Shown: positions 43,213-51,920 of the stretch, piece by piece | Layout: each line of letters starts with the position of its first letter | Position numbering within the stretch: the first letter of the stretch is position 1 | Source: Verrucomicrobiota bacterium | GTDB taxonomy: Bacteria; Verrucomicrobiota; Verrucomicrobiia; Limisphaerales; JACRJZ01 | Assembly: GCA_016219875.1 (NCBI GenBank) | Contig: JACRJZ010000168.1 | Location: forward strand, 1 to 64,000 | Reading direction: 5' to 3' | DNA: 64,000 nucleotides | Translations under genes and position numbers: made by a program | The notes under the pieces: generated by a model | The model's database searches: none | What the model was told of the DNA's origin: nothing | What the model saw: only the letters and a program-made list of their open reading frames with translations

Positions 43213-46200
43213 TCAATCCTTCCAATCCAAGCTGCGTCGGGCCAGTTCCCGTCGTAACTCTGCCAGATCCCACTCGAGCAACCGGTCAGTGCCCTGCAGC
43301 AGGAAGAGCCGCGCGCGATTCGGGCTGAAGGCCAAGTCGTGGAGCCGCACCGGGTGGGGCGGGGGCAACTCAAGGACGAGTTCGGCGCCAGGGAGCGAAC
43401 GAATCTCCACCTGGCCCTCGAGTCCCGCCGTGGCCAGCCAGCGGCCATCGAGGCTGAACGCCCGGGCCCAATTGCCACGCGGGAGCGGGTGCGGCCACGC
43501 GGGGCCGGGTTTCCTGGGATCAACTTCCCAGAGCTGATGCTGGTCGCTCGTGGTCACCAGCAGCCAGCGGCCGTCCGGGCTAGGGCTGGCCACGGCACTG
43601 ACAGGGATGCCCAGACTGCGCACCCGTCGGGCCGTCTGCGGATCCCAAAGCCAGACATCCGGTTCGGACCAGTGCGCGGTCAGGCCCCATCGCCCGTTCG
43701 CGGTCAGGTGGTAAGTGGTCGTCGGGAAACCGTCCGTGAGCTGCCGCGCCCGGCCCGCGTCGCCATCCGGCCACAGCCAGACCACGGGATGAGCCGGCTC
43801 GCGTTGGGCCAGCACGATGGGGGAGCGTGCGTCCGGCGCAAAACCCTCCAACAGAAAATCCGGTCCCGGGCTCAACTGGCGCGCGGCCCCGAACTCCGCG
43901 ATGGACCGGTCTGGCGCGCCGTGCTCGTTGGCCTTGAGTTCCACCTGCCATACCCCGAAGCCGACCGCGCTGTAGAGGAGGGAATGGCCGTCCGGGTGGA
44001 AGTGAACCGTCGCGAATTCCAGCCGCCGCCCGAAAGGCAAGTGAGAGATCTCCAGGCGCGCCGCGGCATCCCACAGATGCACCGCGTGCGCGGTCGATGT
44101 GGCCACGAGCCGGCCGTCCGGGCTGACGGCGATCATGCACGCTTCCGCGTGCGGCGGCGAAGTCCGCCGCCACTGATGAAACACGGGCGAGGGCAGGACT
44201 TCTAACACTCCCACCTCCGGCCAGCCGAGTTCGCAGGCCAGCCGCTGGCCGTCCGCCGAGAAACGGAGCACGCCCTGCCCCGCTTGGCCGGTCAGCCGCC
44301 AGCCGCTGTGGCCCACTTGACGCCAGGCGAGGCGGTTGTCCAAACCCACGCTGGCCAGCGAGCGACCGTCGGGGTGAAACGCCATCTGGCTGACGCTTAG
44401 TTCGTGGTCCTGGAAATGCGCCACGATCCGGCCCGAGTCCAACTCGAAGACCGTGGTTTCATAGGGCCGAAGCGATTCCGCCACGGCCAGTTGACGGCCG
44501 TCGGGCGACCAGGCAAACCGGGGCGTTCCATTCGTGAACGGCATGCTCCAAACGCGCGCGCCATCCTCCACCCGCAGCACCTGGACTGCACCGCCGGCAA
44601 AGCAGGCAAAGCGATTTCCCTGGGCGTCGGCGGCAAGCCCCAGGACCGTGGCGGGCGCGGCGATCAACTCCCGGCTCGCACCGTCCTCCAGATGGCACCG
44701 CACCGCGCCCTGCTGGGGAGCGGCAACCAGGACGCAAGGCGGACCGGGCACGAACTCCACTTCCGTGTGGGCGCTACGCTTGCCAGAGAACACGACCGGC
44801 GGCTGCTCCGATTCAAGCGCGTGAACTTCCGCATGCCCGTCCTGAAACGTCGCCGTCAGCCACCGGCAGTCGCGGCTAAACTTGAACCCCACCGGTGGGT
44901 TGTTGCTCGCGCCGCCGAAATGCCGCAGCACGCGATGGTCGGTTGTGGCCAGGATGTTGAAGCCGCCCTCGCTGGCCGACGCCGCATAGCGCTCGAGGTC
45001 GGGAGTGAAATCCAGCGCAAATCCCCGGCTGCCGATGGGCACCGGCCAACGTGCCAGCAGGCGCAAATCCGGCAAGGCCAGAGATCCCGCCACCTCGCTG
45101 CGGAGGGCCAGTCGCCGCGAATCCGCCGGCTTGCGCGATTCGGGGAGAAGGACGGTCGCCTGGGCAATCAAGGCCAGGGAGGCGGCGCGATGGCCGGTGC
45201 GTCCGCTGGTCCGCTCCAGCCGGGCCTGCATGAGCAAGGTCTCCTGGAGCGCGGCGCGGGTGCCGCGCAGCGCCTGGTCCAGGTGGAAGTTCGAGCGGAG
45301 CACGATCAGCCCGCCGCCCGCCAGGGCCAGCCCCAGCAGCACGGTGAGCAGCGACACCAGGGGATTCCGCCGCGTCCAGCGCCAAGCCCGTTCGGTCCGG
45401 GAGACGGGCCGGGCCAGGATCGTGTTTCCGTCGAGCCAGCGCTGCAGATCCTCGGCTAGTTCCCGCGCGGAGCCATAGCGGCGTGACGGCTCCTTCGCCA
45501 GACATTTGAGACAGATCACCTCCAGATCGCGGGGAATGCCTGACAAGTGCGGCGGCGGCCGGGCAACGCTGGAAACCCCGTTGGGTTCTTGAGGGCGGGC
45601 TGGCCGGTGCTCCGGCGCGGCCTTGGCTTCGGGCCGGACGCCTTGGCATTCGGACGCCGCCGCCGAAGGTGGCATCGGCTGCTCCTCCGCGATTTGTTTG
45701 AGCAAGGCCGGCACGCTCTCCGCTGCAAACGGCGGCCGGCCCGAGAGCAGTTCGTAGAGAATCGCTCCAAGGCTGTAGATGTCGCTGGCCGTGGTGGCGA
45801 ACCGGGCGCAGCGCGCCGCCACTTCCGGCGCGAGATAGTGTGGCGTGCCCAGCAGGTGGATCGACCGCGTCAGGCCATCGTCTGTGCCCATGAACTTGGC
45901 CAGCCCAAAGTCGCTGACGTAGGGCCGGCCTGCCTCGTCGAACAGGATGTTCCCCGGTTTCAGGTCGCGGTGGATCACGCCGCGTTCGTGCGCGAACTGC
46001 ACGGCGTCGGCCAACTGCACCATCAGCTCGGCCATCCGCCGGAACTGCCCGCGGTATTGGTCGCGCCGCGCGGCCAGCGTCCCGCCGGAGGCGAACTTCA
46101 TGGTGAAGTAGGGCAACCCCTGGTGCTCGCCCACCTGATACACCGGCAGGATGGCTTCATGCTCGAGCGAGGCGATGGCGCGTGTTTCCAGCCGGAACCG

Positions 46201-46518
46201 CTCGCGCATTTCCGCCGACGCCGTCTGCGCCGGCAGCAGCATCTTCAGGGCAACCGTACGGTGAGGATCCAATTGCCGCGCACGATAGACGATGCCCATG
46301 CCGCCCCGCGCGATTTCCTCCAACACCGTATGGCCAGGAATAGGCAGCAACGAAGGGCCCACGAGTGGAGCCGCCGTCTCAGACTCCTCCGCAACTGATT
46401 CCATCGCGGCCCGCCACGTGCAGGCCGGACAAAGTCCGTCCAGGCGGTGGCCGACCAGGACCGCCCCGCAAACCCGGCATCGAGTCGGCGCCGGAGTGGT
46501 CCGATGTTCACTGTTCAC
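43213..46518 (-). CDS. Membrane-anchored Ser/Thr protein kinase with WD40-like repeats
   Basis: Hanks-type kinase, about 1,101 aa. Order: a zinc-ribbon-like N-terminus (CRVCGAVL...LCPACTW, about 13-35), a kinase domain (about 58-340) with IARGGMGIVYRAR, VALKML, HRDLKPGNILFD and DFGLAKF, a membrane segment LVSLLTVLLGLALAGGGLIV (about 386-406), then WD40-like repeats to the end (units such as FAWSPDGRQLAVAES and IAVSPDGRLVATSTA), probably outside the membrane. I prefer the GTG at 46518: GAGG lies just upstream, and this removes a 38-base overlap with the sigma gene. The pair with the upstream ECF sigma factor is a recurring Planctomycetes/Verrucomicrobia arrangement in which the kinase is thought to signal to the sigma factor (inference). 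Confidence 0.88.
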   Translation of the reverse strand: MNSEHRTTPAPTRCRVCGAVLVGHRLDGLCPACTWRAAMESVAEESETAAPLVGPSLLPIPGHTVLEEIARGGMGIVYRARQLDPHRTVALKMLLPAQTASAEMRERFRLETRAIASLEHEAILPVYQVGEHQGLPYFTMKFASGGTLAARRDQYRGQFRRMAELMVQLADAVQFAHERGVIHRDLKPGNILFDEAGRPYVSDFGLAKFMGTDDGLTRSIHLLGTPHYLAPEVAARCARFATTASDIYSLGAILYELLSGRPPFAAESVPALLKQIAEEQPMPPSAAASECQGVRPEAKAAPEHRPARPQEPNGVSSVARPPPHLSGIPRDLEVICLKCLAKEPSRRYGSARELAEDLQRWLDGNTILARPVSRTERAWRWTRRNPLVSLLTVLLGLALAGGGLIVLRSNFHLDQALRGTRAALQETLLMQARLERTSGRTGHRAASLALIAQATVLLPESRKPADSRRLALRSEVAGSLALPDLRLLARWPVPIGSRGFALDFTPDLERYAASASEGGFNILATTDHRVLRHFGGASNNPPVGFKFSRDCRWLTATFQDGHAEVHALESEQPPVVFSGKRSAHTEVEFVPGPPCVLVAAPQQGAVRCHLEDGASRELIAAPATVLGLAADAQGNRFACFAGGAVQVLRVEDGARVWSMPFTNGTPRFAWSPDGRQLAVAESLRPYETTVFELDSGRIVAHFQDHELSVSQMAFHPDGRSLASVGLDNRLAWRQVGHSGWRLTGQAGQGVLRFSADGQRLACELGWPEVGVLEVLPSPVFHQWRRTSPPHAEACMIAVSPDGRLVATSTAHAVHLWDAAARLEISHLPFGRRLEFATVHFHPDGHSLLYSAVGFGVWQVELKANEHGAPDRSIAEFGAARQLSPGPDFLLEGFAPDARSPIVLAQREPAHPVVWLWPDGDAGRARQLTDGFPTTTYHLTANGRWGLTAHWSEPDVWLWDPQTARRVRSLGIPVSAVASPSPDGRWLLVTTSDQHQLWEVDPRKPGPAWPHPLPRGNWARAFSLDGRWLATAGLEGQVEIRSLPGAELVLELPPPHPVRLHDLAFSPNRARLFLLQGTDRLLEWDLAELRRELARRSLDWKD

Positions 46519-46540
46519 AACACCTCTTCCACTGCGAAAC

Positions 46541-47290
46541 TCAGGAGTCTGCGACACCCAATTGCACCGCGCGCGCAAATTCCACGCTGCGCTCCATCAA
46601 GACACGCTGCAAGTGAGCCATTTCTTCTTCGAGTTCATGGGGTGTCGAGACCGTTTCAGCCACTGCCTCCCGCACCAGAGCGTGCAGTCGGCGGCGCAGT
46701 CGATGCACCTCTGATTTAACGGTGCCGAGCGCCATCCCCAATTGGCGGCCGGCTTGGCGGTAGGACTGGGATTCGGCCGAGTCGGGCAGGAACTGTCGGA
46801 GTACGGCGAAAACCTCCACGCGGCCTTGTTGGGCGTATTCGAGTCGGACCCGTTCCAAAGCCGATTCCAAAATGGTGAGCGCCCATTCCCGATCAAAAAC
46901 CCGGGCCGCCTCGGGTTCGCAAAAAAACTCCGGAAGGCTCTCGGATCCAACCTCCTCGACGCTGTAGTGCGACCGGGTCCCCTCCCGTTTGAGCGCCGTG
47001 CGCTTGATGGTGGCGCCAGCCAGAAAGCGCACCAAAGCGCCAAGCAAGAATGAACGGAACCGGCCGCGCAGCGGATCGGCGCGCTCAAACAGTGATTTCT
47101 GGAGCAGATGCATCATGAAGTCCTGCGTCAGATCCTGCGCCTCCGGGTCGGAGATCTGGCGCGCCCGGAGAAACTGATGGATCGGGCCCCAATACCGGCC
47201 ACACAGCTCCTCCAGGGCTTTGCGGGCTTGGACGCCCCCATCCGCAGACGCTTGAGCCAACAGGCTCCAGCGAGTCGTTGGAAAGTTCAT
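46541..47290 (-). CDS. ECF-type RNA polymerase sigma factor
   Basis: Extracytoplasmic-function sigma factor, 249 aa. Region 2 includes YWGPIHQFLRARQISDPEAQ and DLTQDFMMHLLQ (about residues 33-65). Region 4 includes YRQAGRQLGMALGTVKSEVH followed by RLRRRL, a helix-turn-helix (about 190-215). Longer than a minimal ECF (about 180-200 aa), with a linker insertion and a C-terminal tail that may respond to the kinase. It starts MNFPTTRWSLLAQASADGG, the usual beginning of the Planctomycetes/Verrucomicrobia kinase-linked ECF group. The downstream Ser/Thr kinase gene follows after 22 bases. No anti-sigma factor gene is present. Confidence 0.85.
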   Translation of the reverse strand: MNFPTTRWSLLAQASADGGVQARKALEELCGRYWGPIHQFLRARQISDPEAQDLTQDFMMHLLQKSLFERADPLRGRFRSFLLGALVRFLAGATIKRTALKREGTRSHYSVEEVGSESLPEFFCEPEAARVFDREWALTILESALERVRLEYAQQGRVEVFAVLRQFLPDSAESQSYRQAGRQLGMALGTVKSEVHRLRRRLHALVREAVAETVSTPHELEEEMAHLQRVLMERSVEFARAVQLGVADS

Positions 47291-47457
47291 GGGATCAAGT
47301 CAACATCTGAACTGTAACCGGTACCGGGCCTGAAACGGTTAAATTGCGATCCGCCTGCCCGACAACACGCCTAGATGATACACGAAAGCACGCCGCGGGC
47401 AAGGCGTGATGAGAACCGTGATGAGAACCGCCTTGATCATGACCAAGATTCGACCTT

Positions 47458-47529
47458 GTTGGTGGGGCGAGCGTCCCCGCGAGCCGATGGGCCAGGCCGG
47501 AAGGCAGCTCGTCAGCACGCCCGCCCCAG
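47458..47529. repeat. Palindromic element family 3, copy 2
   Basis: Left part GGTGGGGCGAGCGTCCCCGC followed by GAGCC, and right part GCTCGTCAGCACGC, which is its approximate inverse. Similar to 33866-33931. Confidence 0.55.
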
Positions 47530-47532
47530 TAG

Positions 47533-47622
47533 TCCGCATTTCTCACCGGACCGCGGCCGGTCCCCAGCCGCAGCGCCTGTCACATGGCATCCTGCTGCGA
47601 CCGGGGACCGGTCGCGGTTCGG
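47533..47622. repeat. Palindromic element family 2, copy 2 (inverted, one end lost)
   Basis: Begins CCGCATTTCTCACCGGA and carries both hairpin cores (GCGGCCGGTCCCCAGCCGC and GCGACCGGGGACCGGTCGC) joined by CCTGTCACATGGCATCCTG. It is nearly identical to the reverse complement of 42650-42739. The second terminal repeat is absent. Confidence 0.8.
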
Positions 47623-47812
47623 CGGTAGTGTCAAGATGCGCTCGCGGCGCAGCCCAGCCAAGATTTCCACTTGCGCGACCGGACTTCCCGCGTAAATTCC
47701 GCCGCGCTAATTTCTGGGTTTCCAGATTCAGTCAGGGTTTCCGGCGCTGGGCGACGAGAGCAGGCGTGGCCCAAACTACGTTCTATAAGAGTCAGCGCAT
47801 CGTTGCATCTAG

Positions 47813-48481
47813 ATGTCAGACGTTTTTCCAAAGTGGACGAACCAACTTCCACTGAAGATCCTCATCGGGGCCGGGTTGGTGGGCAGCGCGGTCGTGGCCG
47901 GCGCGTGGTACTACCTCACCCCCAAATACGCCCGAGTTGGCTATCAGCCCCTTCAGCCCGTGGCCTTTTCCCACGCCATCCATGCCGACCAGCTTGGGAT
48001 GGATTGCCGTTACTGCCACAACGCGGTGGAGAAGTCATGGTATTCAAACATCCCCGCCGCCGGCACGTGCATGAACTGCCACAACCAAGTGCTCAAGGAC
48101 GATCCGAGGCTCGCCTTGGTGCGCGAATCCGCCGCCAGCGGCAAGCCCATCCCCTGGGTGCAAATCCACAAGGTCCCGGACTTCGTTTATTTCAACCACT
48201 CCGTCCACGTCGGGCGCGGGATTTCGTGCGTGGAGTGCCACGGTCCCATCCACAAGATGGATGAAGTCCGACACGCCAAGGAACTCAGCATGACCTTCTG
48301 CCTGGACTGCCATCGCCACCCGGCGGCGAAGATTCGCCCGCTCGACAAAGTGACGCAGCTTGACTGGAAGTGGAGCCAGGATCCCAAGGAGAACGAGCGG
48401 CTCCAGAAGCTGCACGGGGAGAAAATGGTCGCCGACTGGAAAGTGGAATCCCTGGAAAGCTGCTCCGCGTGTCATCGATGA
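47813..48481 (+). CDS. actA: Alternative complex III pentaheme cytochrome c subunit ActA
   Basis: Membrane-anchored multiheme cytochrome of alternative complex III, the quinol:cytochrome c/HiPIP oxidoreductase that replaces bc1. The 222-aa protein has an N-terminal membrane helix (LKILIGAGLVGSAVVAGAWY) and five CXXCH heme sites: CRYCH, CMNCH, CVECH, CLDCH and CSACH, the last at the C-terminus. This matches the pentaheme ActA of Rhodothermus and Flavobacterium. Its stop overlaps the actB ATG (ATGA). No clear Shine-Dalgarno precedes ATG 47813. Confidence 0.93.
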   Translation: MSDVFPKWTNQLPLKILIGAGLVGSAVVAGAWYYLTPKYARVGYQPLQPVAFSHAIHADQLGMDCRYCHNAVEKSWYSNIPAAGTCMNCHNQVLKDDPRLALVRESAASGKPIPWVQIHKVPDFVYFNHSVHVGRGISCVECHGPIHKMDEVRHAKELSMTFCLDCHRHPAAKIRPLDKVTQLDWKWSQDPKENERLQKLHGEKMVADWKVESLESCSACHR

Positions 48482-51400
48482 AAAGGCCTCCCCCACCCTG
48501 CCCCGAGCCGGAAACCGTGAAGTACTGGCGCAGTCTCGATCAACTGGCCGAGACGCCGCAGTTCCGCGAGTGGGTCGAGCGCGAGTTTCCCGCGGGCGCG
48601 AGCGAACTGCGTGACGAAACCACCCGCCGTCACTTTCTCAAGCTCATGGGCGCCTCGTTCCTGTTCGCGGGCGTGGGTTTCCTGGGCGCGGGCTGCCGCC
48701 GGCCGGAGGAGAAGATTTACCCGTTCTCCAAGCAGCCGGAAAACTACGTGCATGGCGTGCCGCAACACTTCGCCACCGCCATGCCCGTGCGCGGCACAGC
48801 CATCCCGCTGCTCGTCCGCTCGAACGACGGCCGCCCCACCAAGATCGAGGGCAATCCCGATCACCCTGACAGCAACGGGAGTACCGACGTGTTTGCCCAG
48901 GCCTCGATCCTCAATCTCTACGATCCCGACCGCGCCCAGCGTTACACCCGCGACGGCCACGACGTGATCAAGGAAGTCGCGTTCGATTTTCTGGGCACGC
49001 TCTCGACCCAATACGCGGCCAACGGTGGCGCGGGCTTATGCTTCCTGGCCGGGCGCAGCAGTTCGCCGTCGCGGGCGCGCTTGCAGGCGCTGCTCGCGCA
49101 GAAAATGCCGAAGGCGCGCTGGTTCGTCCACGAGCCGGTGGATTTCTCAGCCTCGCGCCAGGCGGCCAGCCTGCTCGTCGGCAAGCCGGTTGCGCCGCAC
49201 TTCAAGCTCGACGCGGCCAAGGTCATTCTCTCGCTGGACTGCGATTTTCTCGGCTCAGAGGAAGACAACTACCGTCACCAGCGCGGCTTTGCGAAGAACC
49301 GCAGGCTGGCCAAGAAGGGCGACCCGCTGAGCCGGCTCTACGCGGTCGAGGCGCTGATGACGCAGACGAGCATGAACGCCGATCATCGGTTGCGCGTGGC
49401 GTCCAGCGCGGTGGTTTCGGTCGCGGCGGCGGTGGTGGCTACGGCGCTCGGCAACGAGGCCGACGCGCAGGCGCTGGCAAAGAAGTTCCCGTTGCCCGCC
49501 GACGTGAAGCCGCAGTGGATCAGCGAATGCGCCAAAGATTTGCTGGCCCACAAAGGCGCGGCACTGGTGGTGGCGGGGTACCGTCAGCCGCTGGCCGTGC
49601 ATCTCCTGGCCTACGCGCTCAACTCGATCCTGCAAAGCGAGGGCCGGGCGCTCGTTTTCTTCGAGGCCGCTCCGGCTTTCCCGGAAGGCGACATCGCGGA
49701 ACTGGCAACGGCGCTGAACGCGGGCCAGGTCGAGACGCTGGTGGTGCTGGGCGGGAATCCGGTCTTCACCGCGCCAGCCGAACTCGACTGGGCGGCGACG
49801 CAGAAGAAGGCCAAGACAGTCATCCGCCTCGGCTACTACGAGGACGAAACCTTCGCTTCCTGCACTTGGCATCTTCCCGCGGCGCACTACCTCGAATCCT
49901 GGGGCGACGCCCGCACGAGCGAGGGCACGGTGGTGCCGGTTCAGCCGCTCATTCAGCCGTTGTTCGATGGCCTGACCGAGATCGAGTTGCTGGCCCGCCT
50001 CGCAGGAGTCGAGCAGCCCAAGAGCTACGATGTCGTTCGCGAGACGTTCAGGACGCTGGCCGGCGCGGACCTGTTTGAAGAGAAGTGGAAGAAGTTTCTC
50101 CATGACGGCTTCCTCGCGGGCAGCGCCGCGAAGCCGGCGGTGGTGACGATGAACAAAGCCGCGGGACTGCAGGAGCTCAATGCCGTCTCGACACCGGAGC
50201 CGCCCTCGAAGGACAAGCTTGAAGTCATTTTCCACCGCGACTACAGCGTCGATGACGGCCGCTACACCAACAACGGTTGGCTCCAGGAAATGCCCGACCC
50301 GGTGACGAAGCTCACTTGGGACAACGCGGTCCTCGTCAGCCGCAAGACCGCCGCCGAACTGGGCGTGAAGAACAACCAAGTGGTCGAGATCGAACTGGGC
50401 GGGCGCAAGGTCCAAGGCCCGATCTGGATTCAGCCCGGCCAAGCGGACTTCACCCTCGGCCTCGCGCTCGGCTACGGCCGTGACCGCGGCGGGCGCATCG
50501 CAAATTTCAACGGCGGCAAGGTCGGCTTCAACGCTTACCCGCTGCGCACCGCGGACGCCGGTTACTTCAAGGTCGGCGCGAAGATCATGGCCACGGGCCG
50601 CACCTACCCGCTCTCTTGCCCGCAAGACCACTGGACGATGGAGGGCCGGCCCATCATCCGCGAGGCGACGCTCAAGCAGTTCAACGAGATGCCCAACTTC
50701 GCGGCGGGCATGAACATGGAGCATCCGCCGGGGCCGAAAGACGCGCAGCACAATCCACTGCCGCTCTACCCGAACCCGCTCGACGCGCAGAAGAAGAGCG
50801 CACTGCACCAGTGGGGCATGTCGATCGACCTGAACGCCTGCACCGGTTGCGCGGCGTGCGTGATCGCCTGCCAAAGCGAGAACAACGTTCCCATCGTCGG
50901 CAAGGAGCAGGTGGCAAAGGGCCGCGAGATGCACTGGCTGCGCCTCGACCGCTATTACACGGGCGATCCGGCGCTCCAGAAGTCCCGCGATGTCCTCGTC
51001 GCGGACGAGTCCCAGGCTTACGAGGCGTGGATCGACGACCCACAAGTCGTCACGCAGCCGATGCTCTGCCAGCATTGCGAGGCGGCGCCATGCGAAAGCG
51101 TCTGTCCGGTCAATGCCACCGTCCACGACCAGGAAGGGCTGAACGTGATGGCTTACAACCGTTGCGTCGGCACGCGCTATTGCTCGAACAACTGTCCGTT
51201 CAAGGTTCGCCGGTTCAATTTCTTCGACTACAACAAGCGCCCGCTCGAGCACCTCTACCAAGGCCCGATGGCCACGCGCCGGGAGGACGAATGGGACCTC
51301 GTCAAGATGGTGAAGAACCCGGACGTGACGGTGCGCATGAGGGGCGTGATGGAGAAATGCACGTTCTGCACCCAGCGCATCGAGCAAGCCAAGATCGCGC

Positions 51401-51765
51401 AGAAGGTCAAGGCCGGCGCCAGCGGCGACGTGGTGGTGCCGGACGGCACGATCAAGACCGCTTGCCAGCAGGCGTGCCCGACCGAGGCCATCGTGTTCGG
51501 CAACATCGCCGATCCGAAGAGCCGCGTGTCGCAACTCAAGGCGCAGTCGCGCGACTACACGGTGTTGGACTTCCTCAACATCAAGCCGCGCACGACCTAC
51601 CTCGCGAAGGTTCGCAACCCGAATCCCGCGATGCCCGATTACTACGAAATGCCGCTCAGCATGAAGGAATTCGTCGAGAAGAACGGCCCGGTGGAAGGCC
51701 AGGAACATCATCATGGCGCGGAGCCTGGGCGTGCTGTCAAAAGCGCCGAAAAGGAAAGGCATTGA
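48478..51765 (+). CDS. actB: Alternative complex III molybdopterin-type/iron-sulfur subunit ActB
   Basis: Large periplasmic subunit of alternative complex III, 1,095 aa. A Tat-like RRHFLKLMGAS near residue 49 is followed by a hydrophobic stretch and a possible lipobox-type Cys (FLGAGCRR). Residues about 60-760 are the B1 part, homologous to molybdopterin oxidoreductases but known to lack the cofactor in characterised ActB. Residues about 760-1020 are the B2 ferredoxin part with LNACTGCAACVIACQSEN, LCQHCEAAPCESVCPVNA, TRYCSNNCPF and CTFCTQRIEQ plus CQQACPTEAI, enough cysteines for four clusters. The start at 48478 overlaps actA. The 155-base gap to actC holds a heptamer palindrome. Confidence 0.94.
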   Translation: MKRPPPPCPEPETVKYWRSLDQLAETPQFREWVEREFPAGASELRDETTRRHFLKLMGASFLFAGVGFLGAGCRRPEEKIYPFSKQPENYVHGVPQHFATAMPVRGTAIPLLVRSNDGRPTKIEGNPDHPDSNGSTDVFAQASILNLYDPDRAQRYTRDGHDVIKEVAFDFLGTLSTQYAANGGAGLCFLAGRSSSPSRARLQALLAQKMPKARWFVHEPVDFSASRQAASLLVGKPVAPHFKLDAAKVILSLDCDFLGSEEDNYRHQRGFAKNRRLAKKGDPLSRLYAVEALMTQTSMNADHRLRVASSAVVSVAAAVVATALGNEADAQALAKKFPLPADVKPQWISECAKDLLAHKGAALVVAGYRQPLAVHLLAYALNSILQSEGRALVFFEAAPAFPEGDIAELATALNAGQVETLVVLGGNPVFTAPAELDWAATQKKAKTVIRLGYYEDETFASCTWHLPAAHYLESWGDARTSEGTVVPVQPLIQPLFDGLTEIELLARLAGVEQPKSYDVVRETFRTLAGADLFEEKWKKFLHDGFLAGSAAKPAVVTMNKAAGLQELNAVSTPEPPSKDKLEVIFHRDYSVDDGRYTNNGWLQEMPDPVTKLTWDNAVLVSRKTAAELGVKNNQVVEIELGGRKVQGPIWIQPGQADFTLGLALGYGRDRGGRIANFNGGKVGFNAYPLRTADAGYFKVGAKIMATGRTYPLSCPQDHWTMEGRPIIREATLKQFNEMPNFAAGMNMEHPPGPKDAQHNPLPLYPNPLDAQKKSALHQWGMSIDLNACTGCAACVIACQSENNVPIVGKEQVAKGREMHWLRLDRYYTGDPALQKSRDVLVADESQAYEAWIDDPQVVTQPMLCQHCEAAPCESVCPVNATVHDQEGLNVMAYNRCVGTRYCSNNCPFKVRRFNFFDYNKRPLEHLYQGPMATRREDEWDLVKMVKNPDVTVRMRGVMEKCTFCTQRIEQAKIAQKVKAGASGDVVVPDGTIKTACQQACPTEAIVFGNIADPKSRVSQLKAQSRDYTVLDFLNIKPRTTYLAKVRNPNPAMPDYYEMPLSMKEFVEKNGPVEGQEHHHGAEPGRAVKSAEKERH

Positions 51766-51912
51766 TGAAATCCGAAATCCGAAATCCGAAATCCGAAGCA
51801 AACTCGAAATCCGAATGGGCACCACCGAAACTCGCCCGGATCGGGATGGTTTCGGATTTAAGATTTCGAGCTTCGGATTTGTTTCGGATTTCGGATTTCG
51901 GATTTCGGATTT
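51766..51912. repeat. Large inverted heptanucleotide array between actB and actC
   Basis: Left half: four-plus GAAATCC units (from about 51766), a short spacer and another CGAAATCCGAA. Right half: the inverse, TTCGGATTTCGGATTTCGGA (ending about 51912). The halves are nearly reverse complements, so the 147 bases form a long heptamer-based palindrome filling almost the whole gap. Confidence 0.85.
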
Positions 51913-51920
51913 ATTGAACC

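Larger units (their letters stand above)
47291..47812. other. Divergent promoter region between ECF gene and act operon, repeat-rich
   Basis: 522 bases without a supported gene. Contents: a 12-base tandem duplication (GTGATGAGAACC, two units, 47407-47430), a family 3 palindrome (47458-47529) and an inverted copy of the family 2 element (47533-47622). The act promoter should lie in 47640-47812; TATAAG near 47784 is a possible -10 but has no convincing -35. Confidence 0.65.

Noticed and set aside
49255..51825. An 856-codon minus-strand frame opposite actB
   Set aside because: Antisense to the conserved iron-sulfur part of actB; no family signature and His/Arg-rich composition typical of a shadow frame.
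51766..51912. CRISPR-like array between actB and actC
   Set aside because: Units are 7 bases with no spacers and are arranged as an inverted repeat; there is no cas gene nearby.
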